Below are positions 49,099 through 57,033 of a stretch of 64,000 bases of DNA, one piece after another. The stretch's first letter is position 1. Every line of letters starts with the position of its first letter. Where the stretch lies: positions 1 to 64,000 of the forward strand of contig NZ_JAMBPR010000036.1 in assembly GCF_024206475.1 (NCBI RefSeq), given 5' to 3'. Under the pieces are notes generated by a model that saw nothing but the letters and a program-made list of their open reading frames with translations, did no database searches and was not told where the DNA came from. The position numbers were made by a program, and so were the translations under genes. Origin of the DNA: Paraburkholderia sp. CNPSo 3274 (GTDB lineage Bacteria; Pseudomonadota; Gammaproteobacteria; Burkholderiales; Burkholderiaceae).

Positions 49099-49884
49099 CT
49101 ACCTCAAGGCGCTCACCCGGATGCGCAGCTCCGCTTTCTGCGTCTCTCCCGGCTCCAGCCAGCGCAGGCCGAGGCCGGTGTGAATCGCGTCGGGCAGGCC
49201 GAGCCACGGCTCGACGCAGTAAAAGTCCGAATCGGGCGCGAGCGTCCAGGTCGTGACCGCATACCACGACGCCGTACCGGGCCGGCGCAGATCGATTTCG
49301 ATCGCGCGCTGCTGCGACGGCAGCTCGATGCGCACGGGCGTGTCCGGTTCGCCGTCGAGGCAATGAAAGCGGTCGATGATCTGCGCGTCGTCGAAGCGGT
49401 AGTGCGTCTCGCCCGGCGCGGCTTCGGTCGTCGTGCCGTCCGGCAACTGACGGCGATGGACATGGCGCGGCAGCGCGATCGTCGCCTCGCCGCGCTGCGC
49501 GTGCGGCAGCGCGAAATAGAAGTGATGGCCCGCGTAGTACGGCATGCGCGCGTCGCCCGTGTTCGTCGTGGTCAGTTCCACGTCGAGCGTCGTGTCGTCG
49601 GCAAGGCGGTATTCCGCCTCGAAGCGAAACCCGAACGGGCACATCTCGCGCGTTGGCGCGCTGTCGGTGAGCGTCATGCGCACGCCGTCGCCTTGCGGCG
49701 CGATCTGCGCCGCAAACGGCAGATCGCGCGCGAAGCCGTGCAGCGGGATATCCCGCACCACGCCCTGTGCGTCACGCCACCGGCCAACGCACGACAGCAG
49801 ACGCCCACCGGCTTGCGGCGCAACGAGCAGCCGCGCCGCGCCGCGCGCGAGTTCGATGACGTCCTGGTTTTGAAACTGCGGCAT
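49099..49884 (-). CDS. Aldose 1-epimerase (mutarotase) family protein
   Basis: A 261-aa galactose-mutarotase-like protein that would interconvert alpha and beta anomers of a sugar or sugar acid. Start at the ATG at 49884 (MPQFQNQDVIELARG). A longer frame overlaps the upstream gene. Active-site features include MPYYAGHHFYFALP with the catalytic His and CVEPWLGLPDAIHTG with the catalytic Glu. It is the last gene of the leftward unit rraA-lactonase-epimerase, 25 bases after the lactonase stop. Confidence 0.88.
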   Translation of the reverse strand: MPQFQNQDVIELARGAARLLVAPQAGGRLLSCVGRWRDAQGVVRDIPLHGFARDLPFAAQIAPQGDGVRMTLTDSAPTREMCPFGFRFEAEYRLADDTTLDVELTTTNTGDARMPYYAGHHFYFALPHAQRGEATIALPRHVHRRQLPDGTTTEAAPGETHYRFDDAQIIDRFHCLDGEPDTPVRIELPSQQRAIEIDLRRPGTASWYAVTTWTLAPDSDFYCVEPWLGLPDAIHTGLGLRWLEPGETQKAELRIRVSALR

Positions 49885-49909
49885 ATCGGCAACGCGTAAT
49901 GGGCAACGG

Positions 49910-50872
49910 TCAGTCAGTCGCGCGCAGCGAACCCGCGAAAGCGGGCTCGGGCAGGCCACGCACACCGGCGTCGATGGCGAACACCAGGCCGTCCTGCTCG
50001 CCGGCTTGCGGCGGGCAGATCGTCGTGACATAAAGCACGTCGAGGTTCGCACCGCCGAACGCGCACATCGAAGGCTTCGCAACCGGCACCGCCACGCTGC
50101 GCTCGAGCCGCCCTGCGGGCGTGAAGCGCAGCAACTGGCCCGCGTCATTCGCGCAGATCCAGTAGCAGCCGTCGGCGTCCACGGCCGCGCCGTCGGGGCG
50201 CCCCGTGTAGTCGTGCAGATCGGCGAACACGCGGCGATTCGTGGGCACGCCGTCGTCGATGTCGTAGTCGAAGGCCCAGATCAGGCGGCTCGACACATGC
50301 GAATCGGACAGATACGTCGTGCGGCCGTCCGGCGACCATGCGAGGCCGTTCTGCGTGCACAACCCCTCGACCACCGGCGCCGACAAGCCGTCTTGCGCGG
50401 TATAGCGATAGAGCTTGCCTGACGGGTCAGGCTCCGCCGCATCCTGCACCATCGTGCCGGACCAGAAACGGCCCTGACGATCGCAGCGGCCGTCGTTGAA
50501 ACGCATGCGCGCGGCCTCGTGCGCCACGCTCGCGAGCGGCCGCACACTCACCTCGCCTGCCCGCACATTCGCAGCCGGCTCGTGCAGCGTCACGGCGAAA
50601 AGTCCGGTCTCCAACGCCGCGAGCACGCCGCCATCGCGCGCGAACGCGAAGCAGCCGATGCGCTCCGGCAGCGCCCATTCGGTGCGGCGCGCCGTGTCGA
50701 CCCCATAGCGAACGAGCGTTTGAGCGGGGATATCGACCCAGTAAAGCGCGCTTTCCTCAGCGCGCCACACGGGGCACTCGCCGGCAGACGAGCGCCGCGC
50801 ATCGTGCGCCTCGAGCGGCCTCACCGGCGGCGTCGACACAGCATCCAGCGTCACTTCGGGCTGCGTGCTCAA
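49910..50872 (-). CDS. SMP-30/gluconolactonase-family lactonase
   Basis: A six-bladed beta-propeller lactonase of about 320 aa. The metal-site residues are in SAGECPVW (Glu), CTQNGLAWSPDG (Asn) and LSDSH (Asp). It would hydrolyse an aldono- or uronolactone, such as the lactone released by uronate or arabinose dehydrogenase. I prefer the TTG at 50872 as start because AAGGAG sits five bases upstream and TTGA overlaps the rraA stop, giving translational coupling. The ATG at 50890 would add six residues and has no good ribosome-binding site. Confidence 0.87.
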   Translation of the reverse strand: MSTQPEVTLDAVSTPPVRPLEAHDARRSSAGECPVWRAEESALYWVDIPAQTLVRYGVDTARRTEWALPERIGCFAFARDGGVLAALETGLFAVTLHEPAANVRAGEVSVRPLASVAHEAARMRFNDGRCDRQGRFWSGTMVQDAAEPDPSGKLYRYTAQDGLSAPVVEGLCTQNGLAWSPDGRTTYLSDSHVSSRLIWAFDYDIDDGVPTNRRVFADLHDYTGRPDGAAVDADGCYWICANDAGQLLRFTPAGRLERSVAVPVAKPSMCAFGGANLDVLYVTTICPPQAGEQDGLVFAIDAGVRGLPEPAFAGSLRATD

Positions 50873-51603
50873 CGCTGCTCCTTCTTCCATGCGTCGTACG
50901 CGGCAAGCGTTGCCTCGTTCGGCGGATAGGTGCCCGGCAGCGCCGCGCCCGCCTCGATGCGCTCGGTGATGAAGCGCTCGAGCGTTTCCTGCTCCGTGGC
51001 GTCGCGCGCGACTTCCTCGGCCAGATGACGAGGAATCACGACCACGCCGTCCGCATCGCCGACGATGATGTCGCCCGGAAACACGGCCACGCCGCCGCAG
51101 CCGATCGGCACGTTCAAGTCGACCGTATGGTGCTTGCAGAGGTTGAGCGGCGCCGAGGCACCCGCGCAGAACACCGGAATGCCGAGCGCGGCGATGGTTG
51201 CGCTGTCACGCACCGGACCGTCCGAGACCATGCCGGCCACGCCGCGCACCTTCATGCGCGTGGCGAGGATCGAGCCCATCGAGGCGGCGTCGGTCACGCC
51301 GCGGCAGTCCTGCACGAGGACCGCACCCGCGGGCACGGTTTCGACGCCCTTGCGCTGCGGATGCTCGGGGTTCTGGAACGCGCTCAGCTGGTCGAGGTCC
51401 TCGCGCGCCGGAATGTTGCGCATCGTGAAGGCCGGACCGACCAGGTTGGGGGCGCCCGGCGCCGGTGGGGCGAGCGGCTTCACGCCATGCAGGAAGACGT
51501 TGCGCAGGCCGCGCTTGAAAAGTTGCGTGGTGAGCGTGGCGTTGGAAACGTGGCGCAGTTGTTCGAGCGCGGCATCGCTCACGGGAATGGCGGGGGAAGT
51601 CAT
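50869..51603 (-). CDS. RraA/HMG-aldolase-family protein
   Basis: A 244-aa protein of the RraA-like fold. ATG at 51603, after GGACGAG. Diagnostic motifs are DCRGVTDAASMGSILATRM, VSDGPVRDS (Arg/Asp of the metal site) and GGVAVFPGDIIVGDADGVVVIP. Members are 4-hydroxy-4-methyl-2-oxoglutarate/4-carboxy-4-hydroxy-2-oxoadipate aldolases or RNase E inhibitors. The second role is unlikely in a catabolic cluster. An aldolase or dehydratase step on a keto-sugar acid is more likely. It heads the leftward unit, with a GntR-type palindrome 82 bases upstream. Confidence 0.88.
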   Translation of the reverse strand: MTSPAIPVSDAALEQLRHVSNATLTTQLFKRGLRNVFLHGVKPLAPPAPGAPNLVGPAFTMRNIPAREDLDQLSAFQNPEHPQRKGVETVPAGAVLVQDCRGVTDAASMGSILATRMKVRGVAGMVSDGPVRDSATIAALGIPVFCAGASAPLNLCKHHTVDLNVPIGCGGVAVFPGDIIVGDADGVVVIPRHLAEEVARDATEQETLERFITERIEAGAALPGTYPPNEATLAAYDAWKKEQR

Positions 51604-52028
51604 CGTGTCTCGTCCGTTGTCGTGTGTCGTGGTGCGCGTGGCGCGGGCGGCGGCTCGAAAAACTGTCGAGCGGATGGGTCGCATTGTTGTAATACAACAC
51701 GAAAATTGTCAACCCGCCACTGCGCTGCGGGGCACCCCGGGATGTCTGACGACTCATCTTCAGACTGGCGCGAAATACATCGCAAGATTCAGCGGCCACC
51801 GCACGTTAAAAAATGATCCAAGTCAACAAACGCCCGCCCAGAAGCAGCGTCGAGCGTCCGACCCCGATCTCCCGCTAGGGAAATCCCCAGCACTTCAAGA
51901 TTTGCTTTACAACTTTGCTCCAAATAGAATGATGTCTTACATGAAGGGCCCGATGCGCACCGGCACCAGCCTTCATCCCGGCCAGGCACAGCTTCGCGCC
52001 AGAGCCCGCCAACAGCAGGAGACGAGCA
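51604..52028. other. Divergent promoter region of rraA and the MFS transporter
   Basis: About 425 bases with no supported gene. The rraA side holds the palindrome at 51685-51699. The MFS side is AT-richer (51890-51950) and includes TTTACAAC, which repeats one arm of that palindrome, but I could not find a second full site. Confidence 0.4.
51685..51699. promoter_or_regulatory. GntR/FadR-type operator upstream of rraA
   Basis: TGTTGTA-A-TACAACA is a perfect 15-base palindrome whose core TTGTAATACAA fits the GntR-family pattern TNGT-N-ACNA. The FadR-type regulator encoded at 48232 is the natural candidate binder. It could repress the leftward rraA operon. Confidence 0.7.
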
Positions 52029-53336
52029 GTGCAACGCAAGACAATCAAGGGGGTGCGGTGGTGGATCATCGGCCTCATCATGATCGGCACCATCTTCAAC
52101 TACCTCGCGCGCAGCTCGCTCGCGGTGGCCGCACCCACGCTGACTGAAACGCTTCACATGACCACGCAGCAGTACTCGTACGTGGTCACGGCCTTCCAGG
52201 CCTGCTATGCCCTCGCGCAGCCTGTCGCCGGTTTCGTGCTCGACTCCGTGGGCATCAAGATCGGCTTCGCGATCTTCGCGTTCGGCTGGGCCATTGCCAA
52301 CATGCTGCACGGCCTCGCCGGCAGCTGGCCCGCGCTCGCGGCCTTCCGCGGCATGCTCGGCCTGACCGAAGCCGCGATCTTCCCCGCCGGCATGAAGTCC
52401 ATCAGCGCATGGTTCCCGGCCAAGGAGCGCTCGGTCGCGACCGGCTGGCTCAACACCGGCACCTCGATTGGCGCGATGCTCGCTCCGCCGCTCGTCGTGT
52501 GGTGCATTCTCAAGTTCAACTGGCAGTTCGCGTTCGTCATCACCGGCGGCGGCGCGCTGATCTGGGTGGCGCTGTGGCTCGTGTTCTTCAAGATGCCCGC
52601 GGAACACCCGAGGCTCTCGCAGGAAGAGGCCGACTACATCCGCGAAGGCCAGACCGAAGCGCAGAAGTCGACCCGAGGCCGCCGCGCCTCGTTCAAGGAA
52701 GTGCTCAAGACGCGCCGCTTCTGGGGCATCGGCATTCCGCGCATGCTCGCTGAACCGGCATGGCAAACCTTCGGCGCGTGGATTCCGCTGTACATGGTCA
52801 CCGTGCGCCACATGAACCTCAAGGAAATCGCGCTGTTCGCGTGGTTGCCGTTCCTCGCCGCCGACCTGGGCTGCCTGGTGGGCGGATATCTCGCGCCGCT
52901 CTTCATCCGCTGGTTCGGCTGCTCGCTCATCACCTCGCGCAAGCTCGTCATCACGACCGGCGCGCTGCTGATGGTCGGTCCCGCCTGCGTGGGCCTCGTT
53001 GCGAGCCCCTACGCCGCCATCGCCCTCTTCTGCGTCGGCACGTTCGCACACCAGACAATTTCGGGCGCGCTGTTCACGCTGGCTTCGGACGTGTTCGGCC
53101 AGCACGAAGTCGCCACGGCCACGGGTCTCTCGGGTATGTTTGGCTACCTCGGCGCGACGGTGTTCTCGCTCATCGTCGGCGCAGTGGCCAGCACGATCGG
53201 TTATAACCCGTTGTTCGTGTGCCTCATGCTGTTCGACATCATCGGCGCCTGCGTGGCATGGCGACTGATCTCGAACGAGCAGAAGGACAACGCGGGTAAC
53301 CCTGCGCTCCAGCCCTCGCATAAAGTGAAGGCCTGA
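52029..53336 (+). CDS. MFS hexuronate/aldarate transporter (ACS family)
   Basis: A 435-aa, 12-helix symporter of the anion:cation symporter branch that includes ExuT and GudP. Supporting segments are RWWIIGLIMIGTIFNYLARSSL (helix 1), YVVTAFQACYALAQPVAGFVLD (helix 2) and EAAIFPAGMKSISAWFPAKERS (helix 4 and loop). The start is GTG at 52029, after GGAG. It is divergent from rraA and lies 69 bases upstream of uronate dehydrogenase, so galacturonate or glucuronate is the likely substrate. Confidence 0.9.
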   Translation: MQRKTIKGVRWWIIGLIMIGTIFNYLARSSLAVAAPTLTETLHMTTQQYSYVVTAFQACYALAQPVAGFVLDSVGIKIGFAIFAFGWAIANMLHGLAGSWPALAAFRGMLGLTEAAIFPAGMKSISAWFPAKERSVATGWLNTGTSIGAMLAPPLVVWCILKFNWQFAFVITGGGALIWVALWLVFFKMPAEHPRLSQEEADYIREGQTEAQKSTRGRRASFKEVLKTRRFWGIGIPRMLAEPAWQTFGAWIPLYMVTVRHMNLKEIALFAWLPFLAADLGCLVGGYLAPLFIRWFGCSLITSRKLVITTGALLMVGPACVGLVASPYAAIALFCVGTFAHQTISGALFTLASDVFGQHEVATATGLSGMFGYLGATVFSLIVGAVASTIGYNPLFVCLMLFDIIGACVAWRLISNEQKDNAGNPALQPSHKVKA

Positions 53337-53405
53337 TCGACCTATTCGCCGGCCGGCGCCCGCGAGGGTGCCGGCTTTCGGCATTGCTACGTGAGGACAA
53401 TCACA

Positions 53406-54230
53406 GTGAAGAAAGTTGCATTGACCGGCGCGGCCGGCCAGCTCGGCACCGTGTTGCGCAAGGGCCTGCTCGAACGCGGCGTGAACCTGCGTTCCGCGGC
53501 CGGCTCGAAGCCGCTTGAACCGCTCGTCGCGGGCGAAGACGTGATGCACGGCGACCTGCGCGACCCCGCCGTGGTCGACCGCCTGCTCGACGGCGTGGAC
53601 GTGCTGATCCACATGGCCGGCACGAGCGTCGAGCGCCCCCTGCCCGAGATCATCGAGAACAACCTGCGCAGTCTCGTCGAAGTCTACGAAGGCATGCGCC
53701 GCCACGGTACGAAGCGCATGCTGTTCGCGAGCTCGAATCACGCGATCGGCATGTACCCCGTGGAAGAGAAGCTCACGCTGGACTGCGCGTTTCGCCCGGA
53801 CGGTTTCTACGGTCTCTCCAAGGCATGGGGCGAATCGCTCGCGCGCCTGTACTGGGACAAACACGGCATCGAAACCGTGAACGTGCGCATCGGCAGTTGC
53901 CTGCCGAGGCCCACCGAGTTCCGTCAATTGAGCACGTGGTTCGGCCACGAGGACCTGTTTCATCTCGTCGATCGTGTGATCAATGTGGATGAGATCGGTT
54001 TTGCCGTGGTGTGGGGCGTGTCGAACAACACGCGCAGCTACTGGATTCAGGAAGGCGCGCACGACGACGCGAAGCGCCTCGGCTATGAGCCGAAGCAGAA
54101 TTCGGAAGACTGGGCGGCTGAAATTCTGGCGCAGAAGAACCCGCTCGACGCCACGGCGCAGCGGTATCAGGGCGGCAGTTTCGCCAGCTTCGATTACACG
54201 CCGGTGGAGAAGCGCGGCAAGCGGTCGTGA
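53406..54230 (+). CDS. udh: Uronate dehydrogenase
   Basis: A 274-aa NAD-dependent short-chain-type (extended SDR) enzyme that oxidises galacturonate or glucuronate to the aldarolactone. Start GTG at 53406, with GAGGAC upstream; a GTG at 53391 would add five residues. The nucleotide-binding motif is TGAAGQLG (residues 7-14), the catalytic pair is Y135/K139 (FYGLSKAWGE), and SSNHAIG supplies the active-site Ser. The length is within a residue or two of characterised Udh enzymes. It is co-transcribed with the MFS gene and ends at a strong terminator. Confidence 0.9.
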   Translation: MKKVALTGAAGQLGTVLRKGLLERGVNLRSAAGSKPLEPLVAGEDVMHGDLRDPAVVDRLLDGVDVLIHMAGTSVERPLPEIIENNLRSLVEVYEGMRRHGTKRMLFASSNHAIGMYPVEEKLTLDCAFRPDGFYGLSKAWGESLARLYWDKHGIETVNVRIGSCLPRPTEFRQLSTWFGHEDLFHLVDRVINVDEIGFAVVWGVSNNTRSYWIQEGAHDDAKRLGYEPKQNSEDWAAEILAQKNPLDATAQRYQGGSFASFDYTPVEKRGKRS

Positions 54231-54257
54231 TGCGTCGCTTTCCGGTGTTTGCGTTTT

Positions 54258-54284
54258 AGCGCCCCTTGTGGGGCGCTTTTTTTT
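54258..54284 (+). terminator. Rho-independent terminator of MFS-udh
   Basis: An 8-bp stem AGCGCCCC/GGGGCGCT with a TTGT loop is followed by a run of eight T residues counting the last base of the stem. Confidence 0.9.
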
Positions 54285-54345
54285 GCCTACGCACTTAGTT
54301 TCAGGCGTTCCAGCGCGGCGGCGTGCGGCATGTCCTGCTGATCAT

Positions 54346-55545
54346 TCATACGGTCAACTCACCGTCACGCACGACGATGCGTCCGTTCGCGACGACAAGC
54401 TTGCGCTTCGGCCGCGCGACGACGGCATGCGCGACGCTCTCCGCCTCCACGACGACCAGGTCCGCACGCGCCCCGACGCGCAGGCCATAGTCGGCGAAAC
54501 CGCAGCCGCGCGCGGCGGCATCGCTCACGCAGTCAAACGCGATCGCGATATCGTCGTCGCGCCGCAAGTCGTAGCGCAAGCCGATCAACATGGCGCGCTC
54601 GAGCATGTCGGGCGCGCCATACGGCGACCACGTGTCACGAATGCCGTCATTGCCGCCAAACATCGTCACGCCCTTCTCGCGGCAGACCTTGAGCGGCGGA
54701 ACCGGGCACGAAGGCGGTGCGCTCGTCAGCAGCGCCACGCGCAGTTGCGCAATCCGTTCGATCAATGCATCGCGCGCGCGCTCCGGCAACGCGCCCAGAC
54801 AAAACGCGTGACTCACGACAACCTGACCTTGCATGCCGAGCGCCTGCACGCGATCGAGCAGCAGTTTCAGCGTGAACGCCCCCACCTCGCCAGGTTCGTG
54901 CAGATGAATATCGATCGGCTTGCGATGGCGATCCGCCAGTTCGAACGTGGCATCGAGCGAGGCCACGGGATCGCCGTCGATCAGCGCCGGGTCGAGCGCA
55001 CCGAGCACGTCGGCGCCGGCCGCCAGTGCGCTGTCGAGCAGTTCGACCGTACCCGGCCGGATCAGCATGCCCGACTGCGGAAACGCGACGATCTGCATGT
55101 CCAGTCCATCGCGCATCGTCTGCCGCGTGGCGAGCACGCCTTCGAGGTAACGCAGGCGCGCGTCGGTGTCGATATCGACATGCGTGCGCATGCGCGTCGT
55201 GCCAGCCTGCACGAAGGCGCGCGCGAGCGCGAGCGATTGCGCGGCGGCGTCGTGCCCGGACGTCTTGCGCCATTCGCGCTCGTTGCCGATGCGGTCGGTG
55301 AGCAGCGGCCCGACCTCGTTGCGATACCACGGGCGGCCCCAGTTGCTCTTGTCGAGGTGCGTGTGGCCTTCGACGAAACCGGGCAACAGCAACCCTGCGC
55401 CGCCGTCCACGACCGGCACGCCCGGTTGTGTCGGGACGTGGGGTCCGATTGCCTCGATGCGGCCATTGGCGAGCGCGACGCAAACGCGCTGGCCGTCGGC
55501 CAGCCGGACGTTGGAGAGATGAAGTGAGGAAGCCATGGACGTCAT
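54346..55545 (-). CDS. Amidohydrolase, cytosine-deaminase-like
   Basis: A 399-aa metal-dependent hydrolase of the amidohydrolase superfamily. Start at the ATG at 55545, after AAGGAGA; the frame upstream to 55740 reads through the porin terminator and is unlikely. Metal and catalytic motifs are FVEGHTHLDKS, DIHLHEPGE, VVSHAFCLG and MFGGNDGIRD, as in cytosine/isoguanine deaminases. The substrate in this sugar-acid context is unclear, and it may be an unrelated nucleobase or N-acyl hydrolase. Monocistronic by layout. Confidence 0.85.
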   Translation of the reverse strand: MTSMASSLHLSNVRLADGQRVCVALANGRIEAIGPHVPTQPGVPVVDGGAGLLLPGFVEGHTHLDKSNWGRPWYRNEVGPLLTDRIGNEREWRKTSGHDAAAQSLALARAFVQAGTTRMRTHVDIDTDARLRYLEGVLATRQTMRDGLDMQIVAFPQSGMLIRPGTVELLDSALAAGADVLGALDPALIDGDPVASLDATFELADRHRKPIDIHLHEPGEVGAFTLKLLLDRVQALGMQGQVVVSHAFCLGALPERARDALIERIAQLRVALLTSAPPSCPVPPLKVCREKGVTMFGGNDGIRDTWSPYGAPDMLERAMLIGLRYDLRRDDDIAIAFDCVSDAAARGCGFADYGLRVGARADLVVVEAESVAHAVVARPKRKLVVANGRIVVRDGELTV

Positions 55546-55627
55546 ACCGATTCTCCTTGAAGCATCGCAGGATCTTATCGATTCGGCCAGATATTCAAAG
55601 ATTAGATGTTCTACTACCTCTGCCCGC

Positions 55628-55666
55628 AAAAAAACGGCGGTGCCGGTTATCAACCCGGCACCGCCG
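55628..55666 (-). terminator. Terminator of the porin gene
   Basis: A 12-bp stem CGGCGGTGCCGG/CCGGCACCGCCG (55635-55646, 55655-55666) is followed on the minus strand by seven T residues (55628-55634). Confidence 0.9.
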
Positions 55667-55705
55667 AAGATACTGCTTTCGGAGCGTGAAGACTTCGATG
55701 TGTAT

Positions 55706-56914
55706 TTAGAAGCGGTGAACGATACCGATCGCGCCCGCAACCTGGCTGCGCGACGAGGACGGCGCGCTGTTCTGGCCGTCGCCGATGTCGGCGGTTGCGT
55801 TGATGATGCTGCTCGCGCCGTTCGCGCCAGGCGTGCCCAGCGTCTGGCCGCCCGCGCGCTGGTACGCTTCGACGACGTAAATACCCGTGCGCTTCGACAG
55901 CGTGTAGTACTGCGAGAGGTTGTACTGTGCGTACGAAGCCGAGCTCTGGATGCCGTTGGCCTTGGTCGCGCGCGTGTAGGCGAAGCCAGCCGCGAGGTCG
56001 AGCACGGTGAGCGGCTTGTAGTGCAGCACGACGCCGCCCGTGTTCCAGATCTGCGTGTCGACGAAGCGCGAATTCACGCCCGGAATGTACTGGACGTTCG
56101 AGTAGGCCACCGAGATGTCCCACTGCGAGCTGAACTGGTAGCCTGCCGTCACGGCGAGGCGCTGCTGCGTCTGTGCCCACTGGAAGCCGTTGGTGAGCGC
56201 CGATACGCCCGGCTCGCCGGCGCTGTTCGCCGTCGAGTTCGCATCCCATGGGCCGCCGCCGCTCGCCGCGTTGCTCAGGCGCTCGAAGCCCACCGCGATG
56301 CCTGCCGGACCGTGCAGATATTGTGCGGCCACGCTCCACGTCTGGCCAGCGCCGGTGCTGCCCGGCACGCCGCCCAGCGCGTACATGCCGCTCACGGTCA
56401 GGCCCGCGATGTTCGGCGACGTATAGACCAGCGAGTTATTGATGCGATAGATCGTGTCCATCGAATCGATATCGCCCGGGTGCGCGCCGTATGCGCCGGT
56501 CAGCCACGTGGTCGGGCTGAACGGCGAGAGCAGCGTGTAGTACGGCGCGTACTGGCGGCCAGCCGTCAGCGTGCCATAGTTCGCATTCGCAACGCCAACC
56601 CATGCGGCACGGCTGAACATCAGGTTCGGAGTCGATTGCGCGCCGGTTGCCGAGTTATAGCCTTCTTCCAACTGGAAAATTGCGCGCGTGCCGCCGCCCA
56701 GATCTTCGCTGCCCTTCAAGCCGAAACGCGAGCCGGCCCACACGCCCTGCACCATCTTGACGACAGAAGCGCCGCCGGCATTGCTGCCGAGCTTGGCCGA
56801 ACTGCTCTGATACCCAATACCGGCATCGACGATACCGTACAGCGTGACGCTGCTTTGCGCGTGTGCGCCCAGCGCGGCGAGTCCAAGCGCGGAAGCGAGG
56901 ATAGTTTTTTTCAT
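55706..56914 (-). CDS. Gram-negative porin (OmpC/porin_4 type)
   Basis: A 402-aa outer-membrane trimeric beta-barrel porin. It has a signal peptide cut after AHA (MKKTILASALGLAALGAHA), then SSVTLYGIVDAGIGYQ, the standard first strand of Burkholderia porins, and ends in VAGAIGIVHRF with the C-terminal Phe required for BAM recognition. The gene lies between the dehydratase and amidohydrolase genes. Position suggests uptake of sugar acids, as with other pathway-linked porins. Confidence 0.93.
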   Translation of the reverse strand: MKKTILASALGLAALGAHAQSSVTLYGIVDAGIGYQSSSAKLGSNAGGASVVKMVQGVWAGSRFGLKGSEDLGGGTRAIFQLEEGYNSATGAQSTPNLMFSRAAWVGVANANYGTLTAGRQYAPYYTLLSPFSPTTWLTGAYGAHPGDIDSMDTIYRINNSLVYTSPNIAGLTVSGMYALGGVPGSTGAGQTWSVAAQYLHGPAGIAVGFERLSNAASGGGPWDANSTANSAGEPGVSALTNGFQWAQTQQRLAVTAGYQFSSQWDISVAYSNVQYIPGVNSRFVDTQIWNTGGVVLHYKPLTVLDLAAGFAYTRATKANGIQSSASYAQYNLSQYYTLSKRTGIYVVEAYQRAGGQTLGTPGANGASSIINATADIGDGQNSAPSSSRSQVAGAIGIVHRF

Positions 56915-57033
56915 CGGTAGTCCTATCTTTAGTCGTTGTGGTTTGATACTCGTTAAAACCCTGGTTGCTACATTGCCTCCTGTCCGGCCAGGAGCGCATC
57001 ACCCCTGAAGCGCTCCTGGCCGAATACGTCTCC

